Origin: Candidatus Dormiibacterota bacterium
Lineage (GTDB): Bacteria > Chloroflexota > Dormibacteria > CF-121
Direction: 5' to 3'
Assembly (NCBI GenBank): GCA_035544955.1
Contig: DASZZN010000023.1
Coordinates: 1 to 64,000, forward strand
Length of the DNA stretch: 64,000 nt
Of this stretch, positions 49,703 to 59,369 are shown one piece after another; positions within the stretch are counted from its first letter, which is position 1, and each line of letters opens with the position of its first letter. A model generated the notes under the pieces. It was not told where the DNA came from. It made no database searches and saw only the letters and a list, made by a program, of their open reading frames with translations. A program made the translations under genes and the position numbers.

Positions 49703-49729
49703 GCCAGTCCGATTATGGGCGTCGCAGGA

Positions 49730-51919
49730 CTAGTTTGTCGGGGAAGCGGGGCGGACGGGAGGCGGCGTCGGGGCTGGTGGCGGGGCCGGTGCCGGCGGCG
49801 GTGGCGGCGGGGCCCAGAGTGAGCAGGGCACGCCGTCCACTAGCGTGTCGGCGTAGGTCAGGTTATAGGGGTTGTAGCTCCAGAAACGACAGGTCGGCCA
49901 CCCCAGCAGCGTCGATCGAACGTTCTCCGTGCCGGGCAGGAAGTAGTTCTGCCCGATCTGGTGCACGCCGGCGGGCTTTGCGTACCACTGGTCGGGCGTT
50001 GCGGCCAGTGCCTGCTGCATGAACCGATGCCAGATCGGCGCGGCGCCCACGATCCCCGTCGAGTTGTGACTGAGTGGGGTGTTATCCGGGTTGCCGATCC
50101 AGACCGCGGTCGCAAGCGTCGGGGTGAATCCGACCGTCCAGTTGTCACGGAAGGCCTGGGTGGTCCCGGTCTTGGCGGCGACGTGGCGCCCGGGGAGGGT
50201 CAGGTCGCCGTTGCAGCCGAACGACAGGCAGCGGTTGCGGTCGTCCGACATGATGGAGCCGATGATGAACGCGACGTCCTCGCTGATGGCGCGGTATTCG
50301 TTCTTGGCGGGGTCATAGGTGAAGACGTCCTTGCCGGTCGCGTCCTTGATCGACAACACCGGCGCCGGGGTGTGACGGACGCCGAGGGTCGCAAGGGTCG
50401 AGACACCGGTCACCATGTCGAGAGGTGTGACTTCGTACCCGCCCAGCGTCAGGCTCAGCGAGTAGTTGTCGTCGGGCTGCGTCAGGTGGGTCACGCCCAT
50501 CCGCCGCGCCACGCTGAGGACGTTCGGGATGCCGACACGCAGCTCCGTTTTGACGGCGGGAATGTTCAGTGAGTTGCCCATCGCCATCTTCAGCGGCAGC
50601 ACCCCGTGGTACCTCAGGTCGTAGTTCAGAGGGATGTAGTGCTCGAAGCCGCTCGCGCCGCCCCACGTCGGGAAGACCAGGGGCGCGTCGAGGATGGGTG
50701 TCATCATGTTGAATTTGCCGCTTTCGATCGCGGCTGTGTAAGTGAAGATCTTGAAGGTCGAACCGGGCTGCCGCGGCGTATCTGCCATGTTGATCCAGCC
50801 ACCCGGCCGGTTGTAGTCGTTGCCGCCGACCATCGCAAGGATCTCGCCGGTTTTTGGATCCATGCTGACCAGCGCGGCGTCGTGGAAGTTGTAGTAGTTG
50901 CCTTTCTGGGCGATCTGATCGCGGACGACTTGCTCGGCCAGCACTTGCAGATTCAGATCGAGCGAGGTGTACACCCGATAGCCGCGCCGGTCGCCAGGCT
51001 GGATATGGTACTGCTGCCGCAACGTTTTCAGGACGTAGTCGACGAAGTAGGGAGCCTGGAAGTGATTGCTCGGCGGATAGATCTGCAGTTTTGTGGCATA
51101 GGCCGCGTCGGCCTCCTTCTGGCTGATGTAATGGTTTTCGACCATTGCACTCAGCACGGTGAACTGGCGCTGCTTTGCGGCTGCCAGGTTGACCAGCGGG
51201 TTGTACTGCGTCGGCGCCTGCGGCAGCCCGGCCAGCATGCTGGCCTGCGCCAGGGTCAGGTCGTGCGCGTTGGTTTGAAAGTAACTATGTGCGGCCGCCT
51301 CGATGCCGTACGTCTGGCTGCCGTAGAAGATGGTATTCAGGTACATCTCGAGGATCTGGCTCTTCGAATAGTTTCTGTTGAGCTCGAGGGCCAGGACCGC
51401 CTCTTTCGACTTGCGCTGGATCGAGTTGTCCGGATGCGCGCCAATGAACAGCTGCTTGACGAGCTGCTGGCTGATCGTGCTGCCACCCTGTTTGATGCCG
51501 TGGTGCGAATAGTCGGCAAACGCCGCTCGCACGACGGCACCGAAGTCGACACCGCTATTCGAGTAGAAGCTGTGGTCCTCGACGGCGATGGTGGCGTTGA
51601 TCACGTTGGGCGAGATGTAGCTGAGGGGGACAACCACGCGGTGGTCGCCCTGGTCGCCGACATCGGCGAGCAGGTTCCCGTGCCGGTCGAAGATCAGCAT
51701 GTCCTGCGGAAGGCTGGTTGATGACAGCCCGGTCACTGAGGGAAGATCACCCACCGTTTGCGCCGCGATGGCCGGGACGGTCAGCAGCGGCAGCGACACC
51801 ATGGCGATCATGCCGACGACCACGTTGCGCTGCAGGTTCGCGCGGCGTCGGCGGTGCCACTCGCGGAGGTGATAGTCCGTATGCCGGTAGGAGTGCCGGC
51901 GCCCGTAGCAGCGCCTCAC
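49730..51919 (-). CDS. Class A penicillin-binding protein (glycosyltransferase 51 plus transpeptidase)
   Basis: 729 residues. A short basic cytoplasmic N-terminus and one membrane anchor (VVVGMIAMVSLPLLTVPAIAA) are followed by the GT51 domain with catalytic Glu in VEDHSFYSNSGVDFGAV and GGSTISQQLVKQLF. The transpeptidase has all three motifs: STFK in PGSTFKIFTYTA, SLN in MGNSLNIPAVK, and KTG in AAKTGTTQAFRDNW. The tail is Pro-rich. It polymerises and cross-links peptidoglycan outside the membrane. A 60-residue membrane protein gene precedes it with a four-base overlap. Confidence 0.95.
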   Translation of the reverse strand: MRRCYGRRHSYRHTDYHLREWHRRRRANLQRNVVVGMIAMVSLPLLTVPAIAAQTVGDLPSVTGLSSTSLPQDMLIFDRHGNLLADVGDQGDHRVVVPLSYISPNVINATIAVEDHSFYSNSGVDFGAVVRAAFADYSHHGIKQGGSTISQQLVKQLFIGAHPDNSIQRKSKEAVLALELNRNYSKSQILEMYLNTIFYGSQTYGIEAAAHSYFQTNAHDLTLAQASMLAGLPQAPTQYNPLVNLAAAKQRQFTVLSAMVENHYISQKEADAAYATKLQIYPPSNHFQAPYFVDYVLKTLRQQYHIQPGDRRGYRVYTSLDLNLQVLAEQVVRDQIAQKGNYYNFHDAALVSMDPKTGEILAMVGGNDYNRPGGWINMADTPRQPGSTFKIFTYTAAIESGKFNMMTPILDAPLVFPTWGGASGFEHYIPLNYDLRYHGVLPLKMAMGNSLNIPAVKTELRVGIPNVLSVARRMGVTHLTQPDDNYSLSLTLGGYEVTPLDMVTGVSTLATLGVRHTPAPVLSIKDATGKDVFTYDPAKNEYRAISEDVAFIIGSIMSDDRNRCLSFGCNGDLTLPGRHVAAKTGTTQAFRDNWTVGFTPTLATAVWIGNPDNTPLSHNSTGIVGAAPIWHRFMQQALAATPDQWYAKPAGVHQIGQNYFLPGTENVRSTLLGWPTCRFWSYNPYNLTYADTLVDGVPCSLWAPPPPPPAPAPPPAPTPPPVRPASPTN

Positions 51920-52098
51920 GGGTTCACCAGGCCGTAGACGCCAGCGGCAACCAGCCAGCCGAGGACCAGGAAAAAGACGCTCCAGGCTCCCAAGCTAGCC
52001 AGCCATCGGGCGGCGGCCCGGGTCTTCCGCCGCCGGTTACGGCGCTCGAGCCGATGGCCGGGTTGGACGGCCGAACGATGTGCCCCCGCGATCGCCAT
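51916..52098 (-). CDS. Small membrane protein co-translated with the penicillin-binding protein
   Basis: 60 residues with a strongly basic first half (HRLERRNRRRKTRAAARW) and one membrane helix (WSVFFLVLGWLVAAGVYGLV). The stop overlaps the start of the PBP gene by four bases. A promoter lies upstream at 52147-52175. It may help place or regulate the PBP; this is a guess from coupling. Confidence 0.65.
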   Translation of the reverse strand: MAIAGAHRSAVQPGHRLERRNRRRKTRAAARWLASLGAWSVFFLVLGWLVAAGVYGLVNP

Positions 52099-52146
52099 TG
52101 CTGCTTTCCCTGCCCTGACGTGTATTACGTTGGTCTCTGCGTTACA

Positions 52147-52175
52147 AGATTGTCACTTAGAGTTGGGCGTGTCAA
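52147..52175 (-). promoter_or_regulatory. Promoter of the small membrane protein-PBP operon
   Basis: TTGACA (52175-52170), 17 bases, CAATCT (52152-52147) on the minus strand. The -35 is perfect and the -10 is weak. The surrounding stretch is AT-rich. Confidence 0.55.
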
Positions 52176-52225
52176 GAAACAAGTTAAGTTATAGTCCGGG
52201 ACTAAGATGCACCGGTCGCACCCGG

Positions 52226-52246
52226 CGGGGGCAAGGCTAGCCCCCG
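52226..52246. terminator. GC hairpin downstream of pgl, no U-tract
   Basis: CGGGGGC (52226-52232) and GCCCCCG (52240-52246) with a 7-base loop. It lies after the pgl stop codon, at the end of the pentose-phosphate operon. Lack of T residues makes intrinsic termination doubtful. The rest of 52099-52277 holds only the promoter above. Confidence 0.35.
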
Positions 52247-52277
52247 GAGGGCGAGTTGACCAACTGGAGTCTGGGTT

Positions 52278-52976
52278 CTAGCCGAGAGCCGGCTTGTCGA
52301 CGATGAACACGAGCTCACCGTCCACCGGCTGCACGAGGCCAGCCGGGAGGGCGGGATCCCGGCGCAGCACCCCCGCGAGGGCGTCCCGTTTGGAGGCTCC
52401 CTGCACCATGAAGAGCACGGCCCGAGCCGCGTTGATCACCGGCAACGTCAGGGTCAGGCGCTCGGGCGGTGGCTTGGGCGCATCGTGAACGGCCGCGACG
52501 AGCGCCTGCGCCTCCCGGAGCGCCGGATCGCCCGGAAAGAGCGACGCCGTGTGCCCATCCTCCCCCAGACCTAGATGGATCACATCGAACCGCGGCCAGC
52601 CGCTCGCATCCGCTGGGACCCGGCGGAGGGCAGGCGTCGGATCGCCGACCAGGGGAAACACGTGATCGGGTGGGATCGGCACGTGCTCGAGCAGTGCCGC
52701 CTTCGCCATCGCATAGTTGCTCGCCGGATCATCGAGTGGCACCTGCCGCTCGTCCGACCAGTTGACGAACACCGACGCCCAGGGAAGACTATCGCGATAG
52801 GGCGGCAGGGCCAGCCGCTGGTAGCACCCTCGAGGCGTCTCGCCCCCGGCGAGGGCCAGGTAACAGGCCAAGCGCCTCGTCACGGCACCGATGATTCGCT
52901 CGGCGGTCCAGGACGCCGCCGCCTCGGCGAGCTCGGCCGGTCCGGCGACGACCAGCGGAGTGATCGCGGCGGCCAC
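52278..52976 (-). CDS. pgl: 6-phosphogluconolactonase
   Basis: 232 residues of the NagB/DevB-type Pgl family. LALAGGETPRGCYQRLA is the phosphate loop, FVNWSDERQVPLDDPASNYAMA the active-site segment, HLGLGEDGHTASLFPGDPAL the catalytic His region. It hydrolyses 6-phosphogluconolactone made by Zwf. It follows opcA by eight bases and is the last gene of the operon. Confidence 0.93.
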   Translation of the reverse strand: MAAAITPLVVAGPAELAEAAASWTAERIIGAVTRRLACYLALAGGETPRGCYQRLALPPYRDSLPWASVFVNWSDERQVPLDDPASNYAMAKAALLEHVPIPPDHVFPLVGDPTPALRRVPADASGWPRFDVIHLGLGEDGHTASLFPGDPALREAQALVAAVHDAPKPPPERLTLTLPVINAARAVLFMVQGASKRDALAGVLRRDPALPAGLVQPVDGELVFIVDKPALG

Positions 52977-52984
52977 GGTGGCGC

Positions 52985-54040
52985 TTACTGCAGCGCGGCC
53001 GCGAGCGCCTGTTCGAAGAGCACGTCGTGGCCCGGCAGGGTCAGCTCAATGCCCAGCAGCTCCTCGGTTGCCCGCGATTCGAGACGCACGGTCCGCTCGG
53101 CAAGCTCCTGATCGTCAAGCCGGATCTGCGTCGAGAGGCGGCCGCCTCGAAGCCGGCTCATGCTGAAACGGGCGGGGCCCTCATCGCCACCGGTGTAAAT
53201 CAAGAGGCGATGGACCCCGTGCTCGAGCGAATCATCGGCTCGAAACTCCAGCGGCACGTCGATGCCGACCGTCGCCATCCGGCTACGCATCCAGCCTCCA
53301 AGCAGCCGCGCCTGGGCCGTCAATCCGTCGCTTCCGTGAAAGATGGAGACCCCGTGAATGTGGCCCAGGCGGACGAGCATGTTCGGCATGTCGAAGAACT
53401 GCGCCGCGACGTGCCTCCAGGCGACGAGCCGGGCCCAGTTGAGGTCGCCGATCGACGCCCGTGCGTTCTTCCGGCGGGCCACCTCGAGAAGGCGTGTGAG
53501 GTCCCTATCATCGAAGCCCTCGTCGGTATCGACAATCAGTCGATCGGCCAGCGCGCACAGATCGTCGAACAACGGGTTATCGAACTCCGGGCGCCCCGGC
53601 CACCACAGGATCACGGGGAGATCGGGAATCAGCAGTGGCGCGGCCACGCTGGCCAGGTGCCGGGCGGGCTCGCCGTGCGCGTGCAGGATCACGCGTTCGG
53701 TGCTGACCCGATGGCCGCTTTCGGTCCGCTCCTGGGCGGACACTTCAGCCTCCAGCTTGTCGGCTTCGCGGGTGTGCTGCGCAAGGAGGATCAGGGTCCG
53801 TGAAGGGTGGGTCACCGAGAGTCGGTCGAGCACGCTCGTGACGGCGCCCAGCTCGGGCTCATTGCTCACTACGGTGATCAGGTTGAGGACGCTGGCACGG
53901 GCTTCCGCCGCGGCGTGCTGCGCGGCCTCGCTTCCCGCGCCATCGTCGTGCAACCCCCATCGGACCTGGTCCAGCTCTTCCTGGATGGAATGGACGTCGA
54001 CAAAGGACCGGGTGGTCAGCTCGGTGTGATCGTTGCTCAT
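52985..54040 (-). CDS. opcA: Glucose-6-phosphate dehydrogenase assembly protein OpcA
   Basis: 351 residues from ATG 54040 (ATGA overlap with zwf). Family motifs are VLNLITVVSNEPELGAV, HPSRTLILLAQH, LLIPDLPVILWWPG and the C-terminal helical part. OpcA helps assemble and redox-tune Zwf, and it is found mainly in cyanobacteria, actinobacteria and some Chloroflexota-related lineages, which supports the lineage inference. A longer in-frame reading to 54148 overlaps zwf and is not used. Confidence 0.92.
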   Translation of the reverse strand: MSNDHTELTTRSFVDVHSIQEELDQVRWGLHDDGAGSEAAQHAAAEARASVLNLITVVSNEPELGAVTSVLDRLSVTHPSRTLILLAQHTREADKLEAEVSAQERTESGHRVSTERVILHAHGEPARHLASVAAPLLIPDLPVILWWPGRPEFDNPLFDDLCALADRLIVDTDEGFDDRDLTRLLEVARRKNARASIGDLNWARLVAWRHVAAQFFDMPNMLVRLGHIHGVSIFHGSDGLTAQARLLGGWMRSRMATVGIDVPLEFRADDSLEHGVHRLLIYTGGDEGPARFSMSRLRGGRLSTQIRLDDQELAERTVRLESRATEELLGIELTLPGHDVLFEQALAAALQ

Positions 54041-55581
54041 GGCCGCCTCCAGCGCCGGCCGTCCTGCTCGATCAGCGCGTCGGCCTCGGGCGGCCCCCAG
54101 ATGCCAGCGGCATAGTTGGGGAATGCCGGCGGCGGCTGCGACGCCCACCCCGCCTCGATCCGGTCGACCAGGGCCCAGGCGCGCTCCACTTCATCTTCTC
54201 GGGCAAAGAGGGTCGCGTCGCCCAGCATGCAGTCGAGCACCAGGCGCTCGTACGCGTCGGGAGACTCGACCATGAAAGACGAGCCGTAGAAAAAGTCCAT
54301 GTTGACGGTGCGCAAGCGCATCACCGGGCCGGGAATCTTGGCGGCGATCTTCAGCGAGGCCCCCTCATGGGGCTGGATTCGCATCACCAGTACGTTGGGC
54401 GTCAACTCCTGGACGGCGGTCTTCGCAAAGGGCAGGTGCGGCGGGTTCTTGAACTGGATCGCGATCTCGGACGCACGGCTCGGCAACCGCTTGCCGGTGC
54501 GCAAATAGAAGGGCGTATCGGCCCAGCGCCAGTTGTCGATCTTGAGCCGGACCGCGACGAAGGTCTCCGTGTTTGACGTGGGTGAGACGTTCACCTCCTG
54601 CTGGTAGCCGGGCACCTGCTGGCCGGCCACCCAACCAGGGCCGTACTGGCCGCGCACGACGTCACTCGCGACGTCGATCGGACGGATCGACTTGAGGACT
54701 TTGACCTTCTCGTCCCGCACGCTGTCGGCATCGAAGTTGGGGGGTGCCTCCATGGCGGCGATGCTGAGGAGCTGCATCAGGTGGTTCTGGAAGATGTCAC
54801 GCAGGGCGCCCGAGGTCTCGTAGTACTTGCCACGCCGTTCGATGCCGATGTCCTCCGCCACCGTGATCTGCACGTGGTCGACGTAGCGCCGGTTCCAGAT
54901 GGGCTCGAAGATCCCGTTGGCAAAGCGGAAGACCAAAACGTTTTGCACGGTCTCTTTTCCCAGGTAGTGATCGATGCGATAGATCTGCTGTTCACTGAAC
55001 ACCGCGTGGATCGCCTGGTTCAGCGCCTGGGCACTCTTCAGGTCGTTGCCGAATGGCTTCTCGATGACGACCCGTTTCCAGCCATCGCCGCCCTTGGCGA
55101 TGCCAGACGCTCCAAGCCGGTCGATGATGACGGAAAAGAACTGGGGCGCGGTCGCCAGGTAGAACACGCGGTTGCCGGCGGTTCCCCGCTCGCGATCCAA
55201 CCGCTCGAGCTCGGCGGCCAGCCGGCCGTATCCCTCCTGGTCGTCGAAGGGCATCCGGACGTAGGAGATTCCTTCGGCGAGGCTTTGCCAGACGGCGCGA
55301 TCGACCGGCTGGCTTCGCGAGAACTTCTGCACGGCCTGCTCCATGTGCGCGCGGAACTCGTCTTCGGTGAGGGCCGTGTCGGCGACGCCGATCACGCTGA
55401 AGCCGGACGGGAGATAGCGATTGAGGGCGAGGTTGTAGAGGGCGGGCATCAGTTTGCGCGCGGTCAGGTCCCCCGAGGCACCGAAGATCACCATCGCCGC
55501 CGGGTCCGGCGTGCGCGGCAGCAGAATCAGCCCGTCCCGCAAGACATTCTGGGTCAGCGGTGCGGTCGTGGCCTGGGCCAT
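54037..55581 (-). CDS. zwf: Glucose-6-phosphate 1-dehydrogenase
   Basis: 514 residues. Cofactor loop IFGASGDLTARKLMPALYNL near the N-terminus, VIEKPFGNDLKSAQALN, and the catalytic signature RIDHYLGKETVQNVLVFRFAN with the active His. It oxidises glucose-6-phosphate to the lactone and makes NADPH, feeding pgl and gnd in the same operon. Three bases separate it from gnd. Confidence 0.96.
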   Translation of the reverse strand: MAQATTAPLTQNVLRDGLILLPRTPDPAAMVIFGASGDLTARKLMPALYNLALNRYLPSGFSVIGVADTALTEDEFRAHMEQAVQKFSRSQPVDRAVWQSLAEGISYVRMPFDDQEGYGRLAAELERLDRERGTAGNRVFYLATAPQFFSVIIDRLGASGIAKGGDGWKRVVIEKPFGNDLKSAQALNQAIHAVFSEQQIYRIDHYLGKETVQNVLVFRFANGIFEPIWNRRYVDHVQITVAEDIGIERRGKYYETSGALRDIFQNHLMQLLSIAAMEAPPNFDADSVRDEKVKVLKSIRPIDVASDVVRGQYGPGWVAGQQVPGYQQEVNVSPTSNTETFVAVRLKIDNWRWADTPFYLRTGKRLPSRASEIAIQFKNPPHLPFAKTAVQELTPNVLVMRIQPHEGASLKIAAKIPGPVMRLRTVNMDFFYGSSFMVESPDAYERLVLDCMLGDATLFAREDEVERAWALVDRIEAGWASQPPPAFPNYAAGIWGPPEADALIEQDGRRWRRP

Positions 55582-55583
55582 TG

Positions 55584-56480
55584 CTATTCAGTCCTCACGG
55601 GGTGCCCGCCAAATTCATTGCGCAGCGCTGCCAGGACCTTGGCGCTGAAGGAATCGTCCTGGCGCGACCGGTAGCGCATGAAGAGGCTCATCGCCAGTGC
55701 CGGCGCGGGCACGGCATGCTCCAGCGCTTCCTCGAGTGTCCAGCGGCCTTCGCCCGAGTCCTCGACGTAGCCCTTGATGTGAGCCAGGTCGGGATCGCGT
55801 GCGAAGGCGTCCTCGGCGAGCTCGAGCACCCAGGAACGGATGACGCTGCCATGGTTCCAGAGGCGCGTGAGCTGGACAAGGTCGAAACCGAAAGACGCGG
55901 CTTTCAAGACTTCGAATCCTTCCGCGTAACTCTGCAGCATCGAGTACTCGATGCCGTTATGCACCATCTTGGCGTAGTGCCCGGCACCGGAGGGGCCGAC
56001 GTAGGCATACCCGTCAGGCGGCGCGAGCGTCTGAAAAATGGGCTCGACCTGTTTGAAGACCGCCTCGTTGCCGCCGACCATCAGGTTGAAGCCGACCTTG
56101 AGGCCCCAGATGCCTCCGCTGACGCCGCAATCCAGAAATTCCACCTGCTGCGAGCGCAGGGTTTCCGCGCGGCGCATCGAGTCTTTGTAGTTCGAGTTGC
56201 CGCCATCGACGATGATGTCGCCCGGCGAGAGGATGGCGGACAAGCGCTGGATGGTGTCATCGATCGGAGCGCCGGCTGGAATCATCAGCCAGAAGATGCG
56301 CGGGGCCTTGAGCTTCTGGCCGAGATCTTCGAGGCTGCTCGCTCCGGTCGCACCCTTGCTGGCAAGCGTCGCAATGGCATCGGCGGATCGATCGAAGACC
56401 ACGACCTGGTGGCCGCCCTGCATCAGGCGGATGGTCATGCCCGATCCCATCCGCCCGAGGCCGATCATCGCTAATTCCAT
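55584..56480 (-). CDS. gnd: 6-phosphogluconate dehydrogenase, decarboxylating, short type
   Basis: 298 residues, the short GntZ/YqeC-like form instead of the 470-residue enzyme. ELAMIGLGRMGSGMTIRLMQGGH is the NAD(P) loop, DGGNSNYKDSMRRAE the substrate segment, and AKMVHNGIEYSMLQSYAEGFE the catalytic Lys/Asn region. Short forms often prefer NAD. It converts 6-phosphogluconate to ribulose-5-phosphate. Confidence 0.93.
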   Translation of the reverse strand: MELAMIGLGRMGSGMTIRLMQGGHQVVVFDRSADAIATLASKGATGASSLEDLGQKLKAPRIFWLMIPAGAPIDDTIQRLSAILSPGDIIVDGGNSNYKDSMRRAETLRSQQVEFLDCGVSGGIWGLKVGFNLMVGGNEAVFKQVEPIFQTLAPPDGYAYVGPSGAGHYAKMVHNGIEYSMLQSYAEGFEVLKAASFGFDLVQLTRLWNHGSVIRSWVLELAEDAFARDPDLAHIKGYVEDSGEGRWTLEEALEHAVPAPALAMSLFMRYRSRQDDSFSAKVLAALRNEFGGHPVRTE

Positions 56481-56505
56481 TTACGCCTCAAACGCTCGCA
56501 TGGCA

Positions 56506-59301
56506 CTAAAGCGCGGCTCGCGTCGGCCGGCGGGCCGGTGCGCCGACGGACTGACCGAAATTGACCAGGCCCTGCGCCACATCACGGACCTGGACGCGAA
56601 GCACGCGCCGCCCGTGGTTGCGCAGCGCCTGGAAATCACCAAGGGCCTGAGCTTGCTTGAGAACACCAAATGTGAACTTCTCGCCAGGAATCGGCAGATC
56701 ATCCGGATCATCGCCAACCAGCTGGAGGAAGACGCCGCTGTTGGGGCCGCCCTTGTGCAGCTGGCCGGTCGAGTGCAGGTAGCGTGGCCCGTAACCCACA
56801 GTCGTTGCCACCCGGTATTTGTCACGGATGGCGAGCCGGATCGCGTCGAGCGCGCGGTCGTGCTCCGCGTTGGGTGTGATAAAGGCCAGCAGGGCCAGGT
56901 AGTCGCCGGCCCGCACCTGACCGAGCAGGGCCTGAATCGCCGCCTCGAGGGTCGCCCCCGCCTGGCCGGCCCACCTGATCCCCTCGCCGACGGTCGGCGG
57001 ATTGCCCTCGCTCAGGACTTTCTTGGTGAGATCCTTCGCCTCCTGCACGTTCGGCTGGTCGAAGACGTTGATGCCCAGGATCGCGCCCGCGACCGCAATC
57101 GCATACTCCCAGCGGAAGAACTCCGCCCCGATGGCGAGCGGGTCGCTTAGCTTGAGAGTAACAACCGGATGCCCGGCCTTGCCGAGCGCCGTCAACGCCG
57201 CAGGCTCATCGTCACCCGGCAGCGCCAGCCGGACGAAGAGGCGATCAGTGCCATAGACCTGCGGGGGACCCAGCGCTTCGTCCGCGACCGGCACCAGGCC
57301 CTTGCCTTCTTTGCCGGTGCTCTCGGCGATCAGCTGCTCCGCCCACACACCGAAACTCTGTACCGCGGAGGGCGTAACAATCGTGATCTTGTCCCGCCCG
57401 ACCATTGCCGCCTCGGCGAAGACCGCCCCCAGCCAGGCTCCCGGGTTCTCGCCCACCGGGACGGAGGGGGAACACGCCCGCATCATGGTCGCCGCTCGGT
57501 CGAGCAGGTCCGAAAGGTCCACCCCACCCAGCGCGGCCGGCACCAGGCCAAAGTACGAAAGGGCCGAGTACCGGCCGCCGATATCCGGGGGGTTGAGAAA
57601 GGTGCGGCGGAATCCTCGCCGTGAAGCCTCGTCGGCCAGCGATGTCCCCGGGTCGGTAATCGCGATAAACTGCTTCCCTTTCTGCCCCGTCTGCTGCCAG
57701 AAGTAACGATAGTGCGACAGCGTCTCCAGCGTGGTCCCCGATTTGGAGGCGACGATGAAGACCGTCTTGCGAACATCGATCGCCTTCTCCATGGCGATGA
57801 TGGCGGCGGGATCCGTGGTGTCAAGGACATGCACGTCGAGCGCGCCCTTGGGCGCCCCGAAGGTTTGCCGGAAGACTTCCGGAGCGAGGCTGCTGCCGCC
57901 CATCCCCATCAGGAGGACGTCGCTGAATTCCTCGCCAACCAGCTCTTTGCGCAATGCCTCGAGCTCGGGGACGCGTTTCTCCATCCGGTCAGCAACCTGG
58001 AGCCAGCCCAGCCGCTCGCGGATCTCACTTTCGGCACTCCCGTTCGACTTCCAGAGCCCGGCATCCTTCTCGGCGATCCGGCGAACGACCGCCGCCTGCT
58101 CCAGTTGTTGCAGGCGACTATTGACCGAGGCGTCGAGTGCACCCAGTTGTGCCTCGTGGGCACCGACCGATCCCTTTTTCAGCTCCTTCTTCTTGTTCGT
58201 GATCTCTTCGAGTAGCTTGTCGATCGAATCGGCGAACAGCTTGACGCCATCGATGCGCAGGTCAGAGGTGACTTTGTCCATGTCGATGCCAATCGCCGCC
58301 AGATCGCTCAGAACCTTGTGGGCGCCATCGACATTTTCGAGCAGGCTGGGACGAACCTCGCCATGCTCCTTGAAGGCCATCATGGTTTGCTGCGGCATGG
58401 TGTTGACCGTCTCCGGGCCGATCAGTTCCTCGACGTACATCACATCGCTGTAGGCAGGATTCTTGGTTCCGGTGCTGGCCCAGAGGCAGCGTTGCACCGA
58501 CGCGCCCTCCGCCCGAAGGTCGGCGAACTCGGGCCCATTGAAGATCCGCTGGAATGCCTGGTAGGCCATCTTCGCGTTGGCAACGGCGGCCTTACCCATG
58601 AGCTGCTGCAACCTCGCCCGTTCCGCCGGATCCTTGGCGGCGGCGATCTTCTGCTCGAGCAGCTTGTCGACGGCGGTATCGACGCGACTCACAAAGAAGC
58701 TCGCGACCGAGGCGACGTCGACGGGGTGCCCCTGCCGCATGCGCTGCTGCAAGCCGCGGATGAAGGCGCGGGCGACGTCTTCATAGACTTTGACCGAGAA
58801 CATCAGCGTGATGTTGATGTTCAGGCCGTCGGCGATGCATTGCTCGATCGCGGGGAGTCCGGCGTCCGTCGCCGGGATCTTGATGAAGATATTCGGTCGC
58901 CCAACGCGATCGAACAGGTCGTGGGCCATCGCGATCGTCCCCTTGGTGTCGTCGGCGACCCGTGGCAACACTTCGATGCTGACGTAACCGTCCTTGTGCT
59001 TGGTCTGGTCGTAGACGGGCTTGAGCACGTCGGCAGCCATCTGGATGTCCTCGACGATCAGGCTCAGCATGATCTCCTCGTCGGGGCTGCCGGCCTCCAC
59101 CAGCGTGCGGAGTGCGTCATCGTAATCGCTGCTGCCGCCGATCGCCTTCTCGAAAATCGTGGGGTTGGAGGTCATGCCCACCACGGCATCCTCCTCGATC
59201 ATTCGTTTGAGCTCGCCGGACGTCATCAGGCTCCGGCGGATGTAGTCGAGCCAGACGCTGGTGCCTGCCTCGTAAAGCTCGAATAAGGGGTTCTTCGCCA
59301 T
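56506..59301 (-). CDS. Bifunctional transaldolase / glucose-6-phosphate isomerase
   Basis: 931 residues in two parts. Residues 1-370 are a transaldolase with the Schiff-base Lys in NIFIKIPATDAG (about residue 140) and the N-terminal EAGTSVWLDYIRRSLM. Residues 390-931 are a phosphoglucose isomerase with LLMGMGGSSLAPEVF, VASKSGTTLETLSHYRYF and STGQLHKGGPNSGVFLQL. The fusion couples the non-oxidative pentose-phosphate step with return of fructose-6-phosphate to glucose-6-phosphate for Zwf. It is the first gene of the operon, with AGGAGGAGC before its ATG. Confidence 0.95.
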   Translation of the reverse strand: MAKNPLFELYEAGTSVWLDYIRRSLMTSGELKRMIEEDAVVGMTSNPTIFEKAIGGSSDYDDALRTLVEAGSPDEEIMLSLIVEDIQMAADVLKPVYDQTKHKDGYVSIEVLPRVADDTKGTIAMAHDLFDRVGRPNIFIKIPATDAGLPAIEQCIADGLNINITLMFSVKVYEDVARAFIRGLQQRMRQGHPVDVASVASFFVSRVDTAVDKLLEQKIAAAKDPAERARLQQLMGKAAVANAKMAYQAFQRIFNGPEFADLRAEGASVQRCLWASTGTKNPAYSDVMYVEELIGPETVNTMPQQTMMAFKEHGEVRPSLLENVDGAHKVLSDLAAIGIDMDKVTSDLRIDGVKLFADSIDKLLEEITNKKKELKKGSVGAHEAQLGALDASVNSRLQQLEQAAVVRRIAEKDAGLWKSNGSAESEIRERLGWLQVADRMEKRVPELEALRKELVGEEFSDVLLMGMGGSSLAPEVFRQTFGAPKGALDVHVLDTTDPAAIIAMEKAIDVRKTVFIVASKSGTTLETLSHYRYFWQQTGQKGKQFIAITDPGTSLADEASRRGFRRTFLNPPDIGGRYSALSYFGLVPAALGGVDLSDLLDRAATMMRACSPSVPVGENPGAWLGAVFAEAAMVGRDKITIVTPSAVQSFGVWAEQLIAESTGKEGKGLVPVADEALGPPQVYGTDRLFVRLALPGDDEPAALTALGKAGHPVVTLKLSDPLAIGAEFFRWEYAIAVAGAILGINVFDQPNVQEAKDLTKKVLSEGNPPTVGEGIRWAGQAGATLEAAIQALLGQVRAGDYLALLAFITPNAEHDRALDAIRLAIRDKYRVATTVGYGPRYLHSTGQLHKGGPNSGVFLQLVGDDPDDLPIPGEKFTFGVLKQAQALGDFQALRNHGRRVLRVQVRDVAQGLVNFGQSVGAPARRPTRAAL

Positions 59302-59369
59302 CGCTCCTCCTATGGCCCGAGCGCTGTGGGGCCACGTACTAGAGTCTCACACCGCGCGGTGGCAGGTCT

